Source of the DNA: Pseudomonas denitrificans (nom. rej.)
GTDB taxonomy: Bacteria; Pseudomonadota; Gammaproteobacteria; Pseudomonadales; Pseudomonadaceae
DNA: 64,000 bases
Assembly: GCF_008807415.1 (NCBI RefSeq)
Contig: NZ_CP043626.1
Span: forward strand, 1,674,001-1,738,000
Direction: 5' to 3'
The notes under the pieces are model-generated. The model saw only the letters and a program-made list of their open reading frames with translations, had not been told where the DNA came from and did not search any database. Positions 46,535 to 58,501 of the stretch are shown here, one piece after another; positions within the stretch are counted from its first letter, which is position 1, and each line of letters begins with the position of its first letter. The position numbers and the translations under genes are program-made.

Positions 46535-48445
46535 ATGCAACGTTCGATCGCCACCGTTTCCTTGAGCGGAACCCTGCCAGACAAACTCGAAGCCATCGCC
46601 GCCGCCGGTTTTGATGGCGTGGAGATCTTCGAGAACGATCTCCTGTATTACGGCGGCAGCCCGCGCGACGTGCGCCGGGTCTGCGCCGATCTGGGGCTGG
46701 CGATCACCCTGTTCCAGCCGTTCCGCGACTTCGAGGGCTGCCGCCGCGACAGGCTGCCGCGCAACCTCGACCGCCTGGAGCGCAAGTTCGACCTGATGCA
46801 GGAACTGGGCACCGACCTGGTGCTGATGTGCAGCAACGTTGCCGCCGACTCCCTGGGCGAGCGCGAATTCCTCCTCGAAGACCTCGGCCTGGCTGCCGAG
46901 CGGGCCGGCGCCCGTGGCCTGCGCGTGGGCTACGAAGCCCTGGCCTGGGGCCGCCATGTGAACACCTGGCAGCAGGTCTGGGACCTGGTGCGCGAGGTCG
47001 ATCACCCAGCGCTGGGCGTGATCCTCGACAGCTTCCACACCCTCTCGCTGAAGGGTGACCCGGCGGGCATCGCGCAGATTCCGGGGGAGAAGATCTTCTT
47101 CGTGCAGATGGCCGACGCGCCGGTCCTGGCCATGGACGTGCTGGAGTGGAGCCGGCACTTCCGCAACTTCCCCGGCCAGGGCGAGTTCGACCTGGCGGGC
47201 TTCCTCGCGCCGATCCTCAAGAGTGGCTATCGCGGCCCGCTGTCGCTGGAAATCTTCAACGACGGCTTCCGCGCCGCGCCGCCGCGCGCCAATGCCGCGG
47301 ACGGACTGCGCTCGCTGCTCTATCTCGAAGAGAAGACCCGCGCGCGACTGGAGAGCGAGGGTACGCCGAAGGAGCAGCTCGACTGCCTGTTCGCGCCGCC
47401 GCCGGCCAGCCAACTGGATGGCGTGGAGTTCCTCGAGTTCTCCGTCGACGAAGCCCTCGGCGCGCGCCTGGGCAACTGGCTTGAGCGTCTGGGTTTCGCC
47501 CACGCCGGCGAGCACCGTTCCAAGGCGGTGAGCCTGCTGCGCCAGGGCGATATCAATATCGTGCTCAATGCCGAGCCCTATTCCTTCGGGCACAGCTTCT
47601 TCGAGGCCCACGGCCCGTCGCTGTGTGCCACCGCCTTGCGCGTGCGTGACGCCGCCAGTGCACTGGAGCGTGCACAGGACTACAAGGGTCAGCCGTATCG
47701 CGGGCTGGTCGGGCCCAATGAGCGCGAGATTCCCGCCGTGCGCGCACCGGACGGCAGCCTGATCTATCTGGTCGAAGAACGTGCAGCCGGACAGACCATC
47801 TATGACATCGACTTCCGCCTCGATCCTGACGCCCAGCCCAGCGGCAAGCTGCAGCGTATCGATCATATGGCCATGGCGTTGCCGGCGGACGGGCTGGACA
47901 GCTGGGTGTTGTTCTACAAGGGCCTGTTCGACTTCGAGGCCGACGACGAAGTGGTGCTGCCCGATCCCTACGGCCTGGTCAAGAGCCGCGCCCTGCGCAG
48001 CGCCAACGGCAGTGTGCGGTTGCCGCTGAACATCTCGGAGAACCGCAACACGGCGATCTCCCATGCGCTGTCCAGTTATCGCGGCTCCGGCGTCCATCAC
48101 ATCGCCTTCGCCTGCGAAGACATCTTCGCCGAGGTGGCTCGGGCGAAGGACGCCGGAGTACCGCTGCTGGAAATCCCGCTCAACTACTACGACGATCTTG
48201 CCGCGCGCTTCGACTTCGACGACGAGTTCCTCAGCGAGCTGGCCTACTTCAACGTCCTCTACGACCGCGACGCCAGCGGCGGCGAGCTGTTCCACGTGTA
48301 CACCGAACCCTTCGAGGAGCGCTTCTTCTTCGAGATCATCCAGCGTCGCGGCGGCTATGCCGGCTATGGCGCGGCCAACGTCGCCGTGCGCCTGGCGGCC
48401 ATGGCCCAGGCGCGCAACGGCACCACGCGCCGCTCCAAGGTCTGA
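46535..48445 (+). CDS. quiC: 3-Dehydroshikimate dehydratase QuiC (two-domain form)
   Basis: A protein of 636 residues converting 3-dehydroshikimate to protocatechuate. The N-terminal half is a TIM-barrel of the sugar-phosphate-isomerase type with metal ligands in GYEALAW, ILDSFHT, VQMADAP and SLEIFND. The C-terminal half is HPPD-like and retains the three iron-ligand positions (IDHMAMAL, HHIAFAC, FFFEIIQRRGG). This fusion is the QuiC1 form of pseudomonads. The ATG follows CAGGAG; the longer frame upstream has no ribosome site. It sits with the MFS transporter, TetR, shikimate dehydrogenase and aroQ genes in a hydroaromatic catabolic cluster. Confidence 0.93.
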   Translation: MQRSIATVSLSGTLPDKLEAIAAAGFDGVEIFENDLLYYGGSPRDVRRVCADLGLAITLFQPFRDFEGCRRDRLPRNLDRLERKFDLMQELGTDLVLMCSNVAADSLGEREFLLEDLGLAAERAGARGLRVGYEALAWGRHVNTWQQVWDLVREVDHPALGVILDSFHTLSLKGDPAGIAQIPGEKIFFVQMADAPVLAMDVLEWSRHFRNFPGQGEFDLAGFLAPILKSGYRGPLSLEIFNDGFRAAPPRANAADGLRSLLYLEEKTRARLESEGTPKEQLDCLFAPPPASQLDGVEFLEFSVDEALGARLGNWLERLGFAHAGEHRSKAVSLLRQGDINIVLNAEPYSFGHSFFEAHGPSLCATALRVRDAASALERAQDYKGQPYRGLVGPNEREIPAVRAPDGSLIYLVEERAAGQTIYDIDFRLDPDAQPSGKLQRIDHMAMALPADGLDSWVLFYKGLFDFEADDEVVLPDPYGLVKSRALRSANGSVRLPLNISENRNTAISHALSSYRGSGVHHIAFACEDIFAEVARAKDAGVPLLEIPLNYYDDLAARFDFDDEFLSELAYFNVLYDRDASGGELFHVYTEPFEERFFFEIIQRRGGYAGYGAANVAVRLAAMAQARNGTTRRSKV

Positions 48446-48506
48446 GCCGCCGCGCTTTGCCTGAAGGGTGCGGGGGCGCGCATAATCCGCGCACCCCTTC
48501 ACCACA

Positions 48507-48527
48507 GCAGGCGCCCCTGGCGCCTGC
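48507..48527. promoter_or_regulatory. Perfect hairpin before the TetR gene
   Basis: Arms gcaggcgcc and ggcgcctgc with a 3-base loop form a perfect 9-bp inverted repeat ending 16 bp before the TetR start. It could be an autoregulatory operator or an mRNA hairpin; no T-tract follows, so it is not a terminator. Confidence 0.4.
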
Positions 48528-48543
48528 CTGACGATGCAGAGCC

Positions 48544-49209
48544 ATGACCGACAGCGCCACCCAGCCGATTCCCGCCGAAACCGCCCGCCGGGGTCGCAAG
48601 AACAACCCGGAGAAGACCCGCGAGGACATCCTCCAGGCTGCCATCGTCGAGTTCGTCCAGCAGGGGCTCTCCGGCGCGCGGGTGGATGCCATCGCCGAGC
48701 GCATGAACACCTCGAAGCGGATGATCTATTACTACTTCGGCAGCAAGGAGCAGCTCTACCAGGCGGTGCTGGAGAAGCTCTACGGTGACATCCGCGGTAC
48801 CGAGCAGTCGCTGCACCTGGCCGAGCTGGAACCGTTGGAGGCCATGCGCCGGCTGGTCGATTTCACCTTCGACCACCATGACCGCAACGTCGATTTCGTG
48901 CGTATCGTCAGCATCGAGAACATCCACTACGGCCAGTTCGCCTCCGGCTCCGAGGCGATCCGCTCGATGAACAGCAACATCCTGCGCACCATCGAGGACA
49001 TCCTCCAGCGCGGCGCGGCCAGTGGTGCATTCCGCGCCGGCCTGCAGGCCATCGACGTGCACATGCTGATCAGTGGGTTCTGTTTCTATCGGGTGTCCAA
49101 CCGCCATACGGTGGGGTCGCTGTTCCAGGTCGAGCTGGAAGACCCGGCGATCAAGGCGCGGCACAAGGACATGATCATCGAGGCGGTGTTGCGCTACGTG
49201 CGGCCCTAG
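48544..49209 (+). CDS. TetR-family transcriptional regulator of the quinate cluster
   Basis: A protein of 221 residues. The N-terminal HTH (TREDILQAAIVEFVQQGLSG ... MNTSKRMIYYYFGSKEQLYQ) is classic TetR. The C-terminal domain (about 85-215) would bind a small ligand. It lies 98 bp after quiC on the same strand. The proposed operator ACTAAC-CA-GTTAGT occurs before quiC and, nearly identical, before the SSS symporter. I infer a repressor relieved by a hydroaromatic or protocatechuate-pathway intermediate. Confidence 0.88.
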   Translation: MTDSATQPIPAETARRGRKNNPEKTREDILQAAIVEFVQQGLSGARVDAIAERMNTSKRMIYYYFGSKEQLYQAVLEKLYGDIRGTEQSLHLAELEPLEAMRRLVDFTFDHHDRNVDFVRIVSIENIHYGQFASGSEAIRSMNSNILRTIEDILQRGAASGAFRAGLQAIDVHMLISGFCFYRVSNRHTVGSLFQVELEDPAIKARHKDMIIEAVLRYVRP

Positions 49210-49430
49210 GCAGGGCTGAAACTGTAAGAGCGGGCCATGCCCGCGACTGCATCCGGCGCGTGGCGATTCACCCGGTGACTTTGTGCCAATCCAGCGCCGG
49301 CCCTGCCGGCGGATCGCGGGCATGGCCCGCTCCTACAGGTTGGGGCACTGCCCATTATTGCCGGCGTACACCTGCGTAGGATGGCGTGGAGCGAAGCGAT
49401 ACCCATCGCGGGTACCGCGCCATGGCCCGA
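49210..49430. repeat. Intergenic repeats after the TetR gene
   Basis: Contains two copies of the gcgggcatggcccgctcctac family in opposite orientation (about 49220-49250 and 49313-49339) and half of a gtaggatggcgtggagcg element at 49376-49408. No gene is seen. Confidence 0.65.
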
Positions 49431-50279
49431 TTACATCGCGCTGAAATGCGCCAGCATCCGCTCGCTGTCCGCTTCGACGCCACTGAACAGCTCGAACGCC
49501 TTCACTGCCTGGAACACCGCCATGTTGCCGCCATCCAGCGTGCGGCAGCCGAGGCTGCGGGCATGCCGGAGCAGCTCGGTCTCCAGCGGGAAGTAGATGA
49601 TCTCCGCCACCCACAGGCCCGCGTGCAGCAGCTCCAGCGGCAGCGGCGCGCCGGGCAGCTTGGCCATGCCCACCGGCGTGGTGTTGACCAGCCCGTCCGC
49701 CTCGCTGACGGCGCCGGCCAGGTCGTGACCGACCCGCGCGCGCTGGCCGCCGAAATGGGCGTTGAGATTGTCCACCAGCGCCTGGGCGCGGGCCGAATCC
49801 ACTTCGAAGATCGTCAGTTGCTGCACGCCTTCGCTGAGCAGTGCATGGGCCACTGCAGCGCCTGCGCCGCCAGCGCCCAGTTGCACCACGCGTTCGCGCG
49901 GTGCGTCGCTGAGGTTGCGCCGGAAACCTTCGGCAAAGCCCAGGCAATCGGTGTTGTGACCGATGCGCCTGCCATCGCGGAGCACCACGGTATTCACCGC
50001 GCCGATGCCGCGCGCCTCGTCGGACAGCTCGTGCAGCAGCGGAATTACTGCCTGCTTGCAGGGGAAGGTGATGTTCAGCCCGGTGTAGCCCATGCGCTCG
50101 GCGGCGGCGAGCAGGTCGGGCAGGGCGCCGGCATCGACGCCGAGAGCGTCCAGGTCGATCAGCCGGTAGAGGTAGCGCAGTCCCTGCGCGTCGCCCTCGC
50201 GCTCGTGCAGGGCGGGGGTGCGCGACGCCTGGATGCCGGCGCCGATCAGGCCGGCCAGCACGGTACGGTATTCGGTCAT
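49431..50279 (-). CDS. Shikimate/quinate dehydrogenase-like enzyme
   Basis: A protein of 282 residues of the AroE superfamily. Catalytic Lys and Asp are visible: K75 in NITFPCKQ and D111 in HNTDCLGFAEGF. The nucleotide-binding loop is QLGAGGAGAAVAHALL. The substrate loop is ASRTPALHE rather than the SLSP loop of housekeeping AroE, which points to a catabolic RifI/SDH-like subgroup. It starts 5 bp after aroQ on the same strand. With aroQ and quiC it would carry quinate or shikimate towards 3-dehydroshikimate. Biosynthetic AroE is expected elsewhere. Confidence 0.85.
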   Translation of the reverse strand: MTEYRTVLAGLIGAGIQASRTPALHEREGDAQGLRYLYRLIDLDALGVDAGALPDLLAAAERMGYTGLNITFPCKQAVIPLLHELSDEARGIGAVNTVVLRDGRRIGHNTDCLGFAEGFRRNLSDAPRERVVQLGAGGAGAAVAHALLSEGVQQLTIFEVDSARAQALVDNLNAHFGGQRARVGHDLAGAVSEADGLVNTTPVGMAKLPGAPLPLELLHAGLWVAEIIYFPLETELLRHARSLGCRTLDGGNMAVFQAVKAFELFSGVEADSERMLAHFSAM

Positions 50280-50284
50280 GGCGC

Positions 50285-50725
50285 TCACCCCTTCAGCAAC
50301 TTGGCGAAGTGCTGGATGCCGGCGCGGTAGCCGTCGCTGCCCAGGCCAGCGATGACGCCCACGGCGATGGCGGAGACGAACGAGTGATGGCGGAACTCCT
50401 CGCGCTTGTGCACGTTGGACAGGTGCACTTCGACCACCGGCAGCTCCACGGCGGCGAGCGCATCGCGGATGGCTACCGAAGTGTGTGTCCAGGCGGCGGG
50501 GTTGATCAGGATTCCGGCGCAGCGGCCGCGCGCCTGGTGGATCCAGTCGATCAGCTGGCCTTCGTGGTTGGTCTGGCGGAACTCGATTTCCAGGCCGTGC
50601 TCGGCGCCGGTGCGCTGGCAGAGGGCAGCGATGTCGTCGAGGGTCTCGTGGCCGTAGGTGGCGGGCTCGCGGGTGCCGAGCAGGTTCAGGTTCGGCCCGT
50701 TGAGCACGAGCAGGGTATGGGGCAT
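50285..50725 (-). CDS. aroQ: Type II 3-dehydroquinate dehydratase
   Basis: A protein of 146 residues, the standard type II length. It has the [16 protein letters not shown] motif with the catalytic Tyr (Y24) and Arg (R19), [21 protein letters not shown], and [15 protein letters not shown] with the catalytic His. It interconverts 3-dehydroquinate and 3-dehydroshikimate. Here it is the first gene of a two-gene operon with the shikimate dehydrogenase-like gene, so a catabolic role is likely. A symmetric operator-like site lies 61 bp upstream. Confidence 0.93.
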   Translation of the reverse strand: MPHTLLVLNGPNLNLLGTREPATYGHETLDDIAALCQRTGAEHGLEIEFRQTNHEGQLIDWIHQARGRCAGILINPAAWTHTSVAIRDALAAVELPVVEVHLSNVHKREEFRHHSFVSAIAVGVIAGLGSDGYRAGIQHFAKLLKG

Positions 50726-50785
50726 GAGGGTGGCTCCGTTGTTTTTGTATGGCCGAGTGGGGAATGGCCTGTAGGAGCAAAATGT

Positions 50786-50804
50786 ACCAAATAGTTAATT
50801 TGGT
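50786..50804. promoter_or_regulatory. Palindromic operator candidate upstream of aroQ
   Basis: ACCAAAT-AGTTA-ATTTGGT is a perfect inverted repeat with 7-bp arms, 61 bp before the aroQ start. Its position within AT-rich DNA suggests overlap with the promoter and binding of a dimeric regulator. It differs from the ACTAAC-CA-GTTAGT site. Confidence 0.5.
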
Positions 50805-51168
50805 CAATGTGGCGATAGAGTGGTGGGTTTTGTAGCGATCTGACGGGTTGAAGCCGTTTAATTGGCCTCAATGGCGTCGATCTCTCGTGAGATGCGCATG
50901 AGTGGCGGCGGAAGCAGAACGACAATCCGTGCGGTGATCGACCACGGAGCGTAGGGGCGGACGTTGTCCGCCGTTCGCGGGCATGGCCCGTTCCTGCATG
51001 AGCGTTCGACGTAGGGCGCATAACGCGCAGCGTTATGCGCCGCCTGGTCAACGGCGGATAACCCGTTCCGGGTTATGCGCCCTACGAAAGAAAAGCCCTC
51101 CCGGCAAAAAAAGACCCGCCAATCGGCGGGTCAGAGGGGGAAGCCTGGAGAATTGGAGAGCGGCGGCT
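50805..51168. repeat. Intergenic region between aroQ and lpdV
   Basis: Holds a degenerate gttcgcgggcatggcccgttcctgc repeat (about 50974-50998), a gtagggcgcataacgcg element (51011-51086) and the lpdV terminator. I see no gene in it. Confidence 0.65.
51103..51132 (-). terminator. Terminator of the bkd operon
   Basis: On the minus strand a stem gacccgcc / ggcgggtc with loop gatt is followed by TTTTTTT. It lies about 37 bp after the lpdV stop and is a strong intrinsic terminator for the operon. Confidence 0.88.
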
Positions 51169-52575
<1,407 letters not shown>

Positions 52576-52589
52576 GTCAGCGGCTTCCG

Positions 52590-53873
52590 TCAATCGATGA
52601 ACAGGGTGGCGGGATGTTCGAGCAGGGCGCGTACGGCCTGGATGAAGGCCGCCGCGTCCATGCCGTCGACCACCCGGTGATCGAAGGACGAGGACAGGTT
52701 CATCATCTTGCGCACGACCACCTGACCGTTGACCACCATGGGCCGCTCGACCATGCGGTTGACGCCGACGATGGCCACTTCCGGGTAGTTGATCACCGGC
52801 GTGCTGACGATGCCGCCCAGTGCGCCGAGGCTGCTCAGGGTGATGGTCGAGCCGGAGAGCTCCTCGCGGCTGGCCTTGCCATGGCGCGCGGCTTCGGCCA
52901 GGCGTGCCACTTCCGCGGCATTGCCCCACAGGTCGCGGGATTCGGAGTTGCGCAGCACCGGCACCATCAGCCCGTTGTCGCTCTGGGTCGCGACGCCCAG
53001 ATGCACCGCGCCGTAGCGGGTGATCACGTCGGCTTCGTCGTCATAGCGCGCGTTGAGTTGCGGGAAGTCGCGCAGAGCGACGACCATGGCGCGGGCAATG
53101 AACGGCAGCAGGGTCAGTTTGCCGCGTGCCGCCGCGTGCTTGGCATTGAGGTGCACGCGCAGCGCTTCGAGGTCAGTGACGTCGATTTCCTCGACATAGC
53201 TGAAGTGCGGGATGCGCCGTTTGGCCTCGGCCATCTTCTGCGCGATCTTGCGGCGCAGGCCGATCACCGGGATCTGGTGTTCGTCGTGGCGCGCGGCATA
53301 ACCGGAGGCAATGGTCGCGCCGCCGTGTTCCAGGAAGTGCTCCAGATCTTCACGGAGGATGCGCCCGGCCGGGCCGCTGCCCTGGACGAACTGCAGCTCC
53401 ACGCCCAGATCGCGGGCACGCTGGCGCACTGCCGGCGAGGCCAGCGGCTTCTCGCCCGGTGCGCGGCGCGGGGCCGGCGATGGAGCAGGGCGCGCAGCCG
53501 GGGCGACAGGCTTGCTCTCGACGCGCGGTGCCGGCTTGGGTGCCTCGGCCGCGGGAGCCGGCTTGGCTTCCGGCTTGGCCGGCGCTTCTTCGTGGGCCTT
53601 GGGTTGTGCGGCTTCACGGTGGTTGCCGTGGCCTTCCACTTCCAGGCGGATCAGCTCGCCGCCCACAGCCATCACCTGGCCGGGCACGCCGCCCAGGGCG
53701 ATGATCTTGCCGGCCACCGGCGAGGGGATTTCCACGGTGGCCTTGTCGGTCATGACTTCCGCCAGCAGCTGGTCCTCATGGACCTCGTCGCCGACCTGGA
53801 CATGCCACTCCACCAGCTCGACCTCGGCGATACCTTCGCCGATGTCCGGCATCTTGATGACGTGAGTGCCCAT
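52590..53873 (-). CDS. bkdB: Branched-chain keto acid dehydrogenase E2 (lipoyl transacylase)
   Basis: A protein of 427 residues. An N-terminal lipoyl domain (lipoate Lys K44 in [11 protein letters not shown]), an Ala/Pro/Lys-rich flexible linker (about 85-140), a peripheral subunit-binding domain ([16 protein letters not shown]) and a catalytic acyltransferase domain ending in [16 protein letters not shown] with the catalytic His. It is the core of the multi-enzyme complex degrading the keto acids of valine, leucine and isoleucine. It begins directly after bkdA2 with no gap. Confidence 0.93.
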   Translation of the reverse strand: MGTHVIKMPDIGEGIAEVELVEWHVQVGDEVHEDQLLAEVMTDKATVEIPSPVAGKIIALGGVPGQVMAVGGELIRLEVEGHGNHREAAQPKAHEEAPAKPEAKPAPAAEAPKPAPRVESKPVAPAARPAPSPAPRRAPGEKPLASPAVRQRARDLGVELQFVQGSGPAGRILREDLEHFLEHGGATIASGYAARHDEHQIPVIGLRRKIAQKMAEAKRRIPHFSYVEEIDVTDLEALRVHLNAKHAAARGKLTLLPFIARAMVVALRDFPQLNARYDDEADVITRYGAVHLGVATQSDNGLMVPVLRNSESRDLWGNAAEVARLAEAARHGKASREELSGSTITLSSLGALGGIVSTPVINYPEVAIVGVNRMVERPMVVNGQVVVRKMMNLSSSFDHRVVDGMDAAAFIQAVRALLEHPATLFID

Positions 53874-56289
<2,416 letters not shown>

Positions 56290-56427
56290 GGTGAGGTCCT
56301 CGGTTGTTGTAGTTGTGGTTTCAGTATAGGTGTGACCGGTTGGTTTTTTGCTCCAAATTGACTAGCTATAAGCTTCGGGATTAGTGTGTTTGAACTATAA
56401 AAACAACGCTCCGTAGTACGAGGGAAA

Positions 56428-56889
56428 ATGGCTGATCTTGACCGCACCGACCTGAAAATCCTCCGCGCCCTGGCCGATGACGGCCGCCTGTCCTGGCGCG
56501 ATCTGGCGCAGAACATCGGCCTGTCGCTGACCCCGACCCTGCGCCGGGTGCGCCGCCTGGAGGAAGAGCAGTACATCCAGGGTTACTTCGCGCGCCTCGA
56601 CGAGGAGCGCCTGTCCGGCGGCATGAGCGTGTTCGTCTCGGTGTCGCTGGAAAAACAGACCGGCGACTACCTCGCCCGGTTCGAAGAACGCATCGTCCAG
56701 GCGCCGCAGGTGATGAGCTGCTTCCAGATGACCGGCGACGCCGACTACATGCTGCGGGTGGTGGTGAAGGACCTGTCGGCCTATCAGCTGTTCCTCACCA
56801 ATACGCTGACGCAGATTCCCGGCGTGGCGGGGATCAAGTCGGCCTTCGCGCTGAAGTCGGTGATGCTGCGCTCGGCGCCGCCGATCTGA
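56428..56889 (+). CDS. bkdR: Lrp-family activator of the bkd operon
   Basis: A protein of 153 residues. The N-terminal HTH (LDRTDLKILRALADDGRLSW ... LSLTPTLRRVRRLEEE) and C-terminal RAM/AsnC ligand-binding domain (SCFQMTGDADYMLRVVVKDL) are typical of Lrp/BkdR. It is divergent from bkdA1. In P. putida BkdR activates the operon in response to branched-chain amino acids. The AT-rich 56330-56420 region in between is the expected binding area. Confidence 0.92.
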   Translation: MADLDRTDLKILRALADDGRLSWRDLAQNIGLSLTPTLRRVRRLEEEQYIQGYFARLDEERLSGGMSVFVSVSLEKQTGDYLARFEERIVQAPQVMSCFQMTGDADYMLRVVVKDLSAYQLFLTNTLTQIPGVAGIKSAFALKSVMLRSAPPI

Positions 56890-56920
56890 GCCCGCGCAGG
56901 AGCTATCAGTGAGCGCATGG

Positions 56921-57001
56921 GTAGGATGGGTGGAGCGCAGCGATACCCATGCTGATCGTGCGTCGAATTGATGGGTATTGCTGGGCTCCACGCCATCCTA
57001 C
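56921..57001. repeat. Intergenic inverted repeat, gtaggatgggtggagcg family
   Basis: Arms gtaggatgggtggagcgcag and ctgggctccacgccatccta (slightly diverged) enclose a short loop. It is a copy of the element at 11599-11680. It lies between bkdR and the GlxA-type gene and may terminate both. Confidence 0.7.
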
Positions 57002-57034
57002 GACGAGGCACGCCGGACACTTTGGCGTGGAGGA

Positions 57035-57997
57035 TCAACCCTCGCGGCGGAACTGCTCGCGATACTGCGTTGGCGTGACGCCCAGGCGCTGGGCGAACAC
57101 CAGGCGCATGCGCGCCGCGCTGCCGAAGCCGCAGCGCCAGGCGATCACTTTCAGCGCCAGATCGCTGCCTTCCAGCAATCCACGAGCGGCGTCGATGCGG
57201 GCGCGCTGGACGAACTCGGCCGGCGTCACGCCCGCCTCGCGGACGAACACGCGGGCGAAGCTGCGCGGGCTCATCGCCACTTCGGCGGCCAGTTGCGGCA
57301 CACCCAGCGGCTGGTCGAGGTTTTCCTGCACGTAGCGCTGGATGCGCGCCACCGGCGAGCCTTCATCGGCCGGCGCCTGCAGGAAGGGGCTGAATTGCGA
57401 CTGCCCGCCCTGACGCTGCGCCACCACCAGCAGCCGCTTGGCCACCGACAGCGCCACCGCCGCGCCATGGTCCTCGGCGACCAGGGCCAGTGCCAGGTCG
57501 ATACCGGCAGTCACGCCGGCCGAGGTCAGCAGTGCGCCATCGCGCACATGAATCCGGTCCGGCTCCACCAGCGCCCGTGGGAACAACTCGGCCAGCCGTC
57601 GTGCATCGCTCCAGTGGGTCGTCACGCGCTTGCCGTCCAGCAACCCGGCATGGCCGAGCAGGAAGGCGCCGGTGCAGATCGAGCCGTAGCGCGGCGCCAG
57701 GGCGCAGGCCGCACGCAGCCAGTCGAGCAGCTCGGGCGCGGGCGATTCTTCCGGCAATTGCGGACCGCCTGGCACCAGCAGGATGTCGGCGGCGCCGTGA
57801 CCTTGATCGAGACTGAAGTCGGCACCCAGCAGTTGGCCGTTGGAAGCGCGCAAAGGGAAGGGCGGAGCGGCGAGGGTCAGCACCTGGTAGCCCTGGCCGG
57901 CAGGGACGAAGGCATTGGCCTCGGCGAACACGTCCAGCGGGCCGGAAACATCCAGCGCCTGCACGCCGGGGAACAGCAGCATGGCCACGCGCCTCAT
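57035..57997 (-). CDS. GlxA-type AraC-family regulator with DJ-1/PfpI domain
   Basis: A protein of 320 residues. The N-terminal DJ-1/PfpI-like amidotransferase domain (MLLFPGVQALDVSGPLDVFA; nucleophile-elbow region SICTGAFLLG) is a sensor domain. The C-terminal double HTH of AraC type spans about 220-318 (MSPRSFARVFVREAGVTPAE; ALKVIAWRCGFGSAARMRLV). Such regulators often control amino-acid or quaternary-amine catabolism. No target gene is adjacent, so the effector is unknown. Confidence 0.88.
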   Translation of the reverse strand: MRRVAMLLFPGVQALDVSGPLDVFAEANAFVPAGQGYQVLTLAAPPFPLRASNGQLLGADFSLDQGHGAADILLVPGGPQLPEESPAPELLDWLRAACALAPRYGSICTGAFLLGHAGLLDGKRVTTHWSDARRLAELFPRALVEPDRIHVRDGALLTSAGVTAGIDLALALVAEDHGAAVALSVAKRLLVVAQRQGGQSQFSPFLQAPADEGSPVARIQRYVQENLDQPLGVPQLAAEVAMSPRSFARVFVREAGVTPAEFVQRARIDAARGLLEGSDLALKVIAWRCGFGSAARMRLVFAQRLGVTPTQYREQFRREG

Positions 57998-58257
57998 GGC
58001 GCCTCCCGATCCGATCGATGGCGTTCATTCTTGCGGGAGAACGCGCTGGCCGCAAACGCTTCGAGGGTTCGAATGCTGCCAATCAGCCAACAGCAAGCGT
58101 GACAATCACACGGCAGGTCGGCTCGGGAGTCGCCATTGTTGCGCTATCTGCAGAAATTCATTGTCGAAGTCGCGCTGTGTCCCGAGCGCCCGCTCGGCTA
58201 GATTTATGGCTGTGGGCCACGATCGACGCGACCCGCGTGATCCCTGAGGTTCCTGCC

Positions 58258-58500
58258 ATGAAATCCACCCTTAGCGCACTCTTCGCCATCCCCGCCTTGC
58301 TGCTGTCCTTCAGCGCTTTCGCCGACGATGCTGCCGTGTACCACTACGGCATGCCGCTCGACGTGGCCAAGGTACTGAGCATCTCGCAACCCAACGAACG
58401 CTGCGAAGTCAGCCAGGCCACCATGGTCTACCTGGACTCCAAGGGCGAGCAGCACACCGTCAAGTACCTGCGCCAGACCCCGATGTGCAGCAAGGTCTGA
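58258..58500 (+). CDS. DUF2790 secreted protein
   Basis: A protein of 80 residues with a clear signal peptide (STLSALFAIPALLLSFSAFA). The mature part has the DUF2790 pattern HYGMPLDVAKVLSISQP ... CEVSQATMVYLDSKGE ... LRQTPMCSKV with two cysteines. These are small periplasmic proteins of pseudomonads whose role is not known. It is convergent with the chemoreceptor gene, 1 bp apart. Confidence 0.88.
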   Translation: MKSTLSALFAIPALLLSFSAFADDAAVYHYGMPLDVAKVLSISQPNERCEVSQATMVYLDSKGEQHTVKYLRQTPMCSKV

Positions 58501-58501
58501 C

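Noticed and set aside
50785..50799. taccaaatagttaat upstream of aroQ as a fifth TACCAA site
   Set aside because: It is one half of a perfect palindrome, lies in the wrong orientation for aroQ, and lacks the following AGTAGG part.
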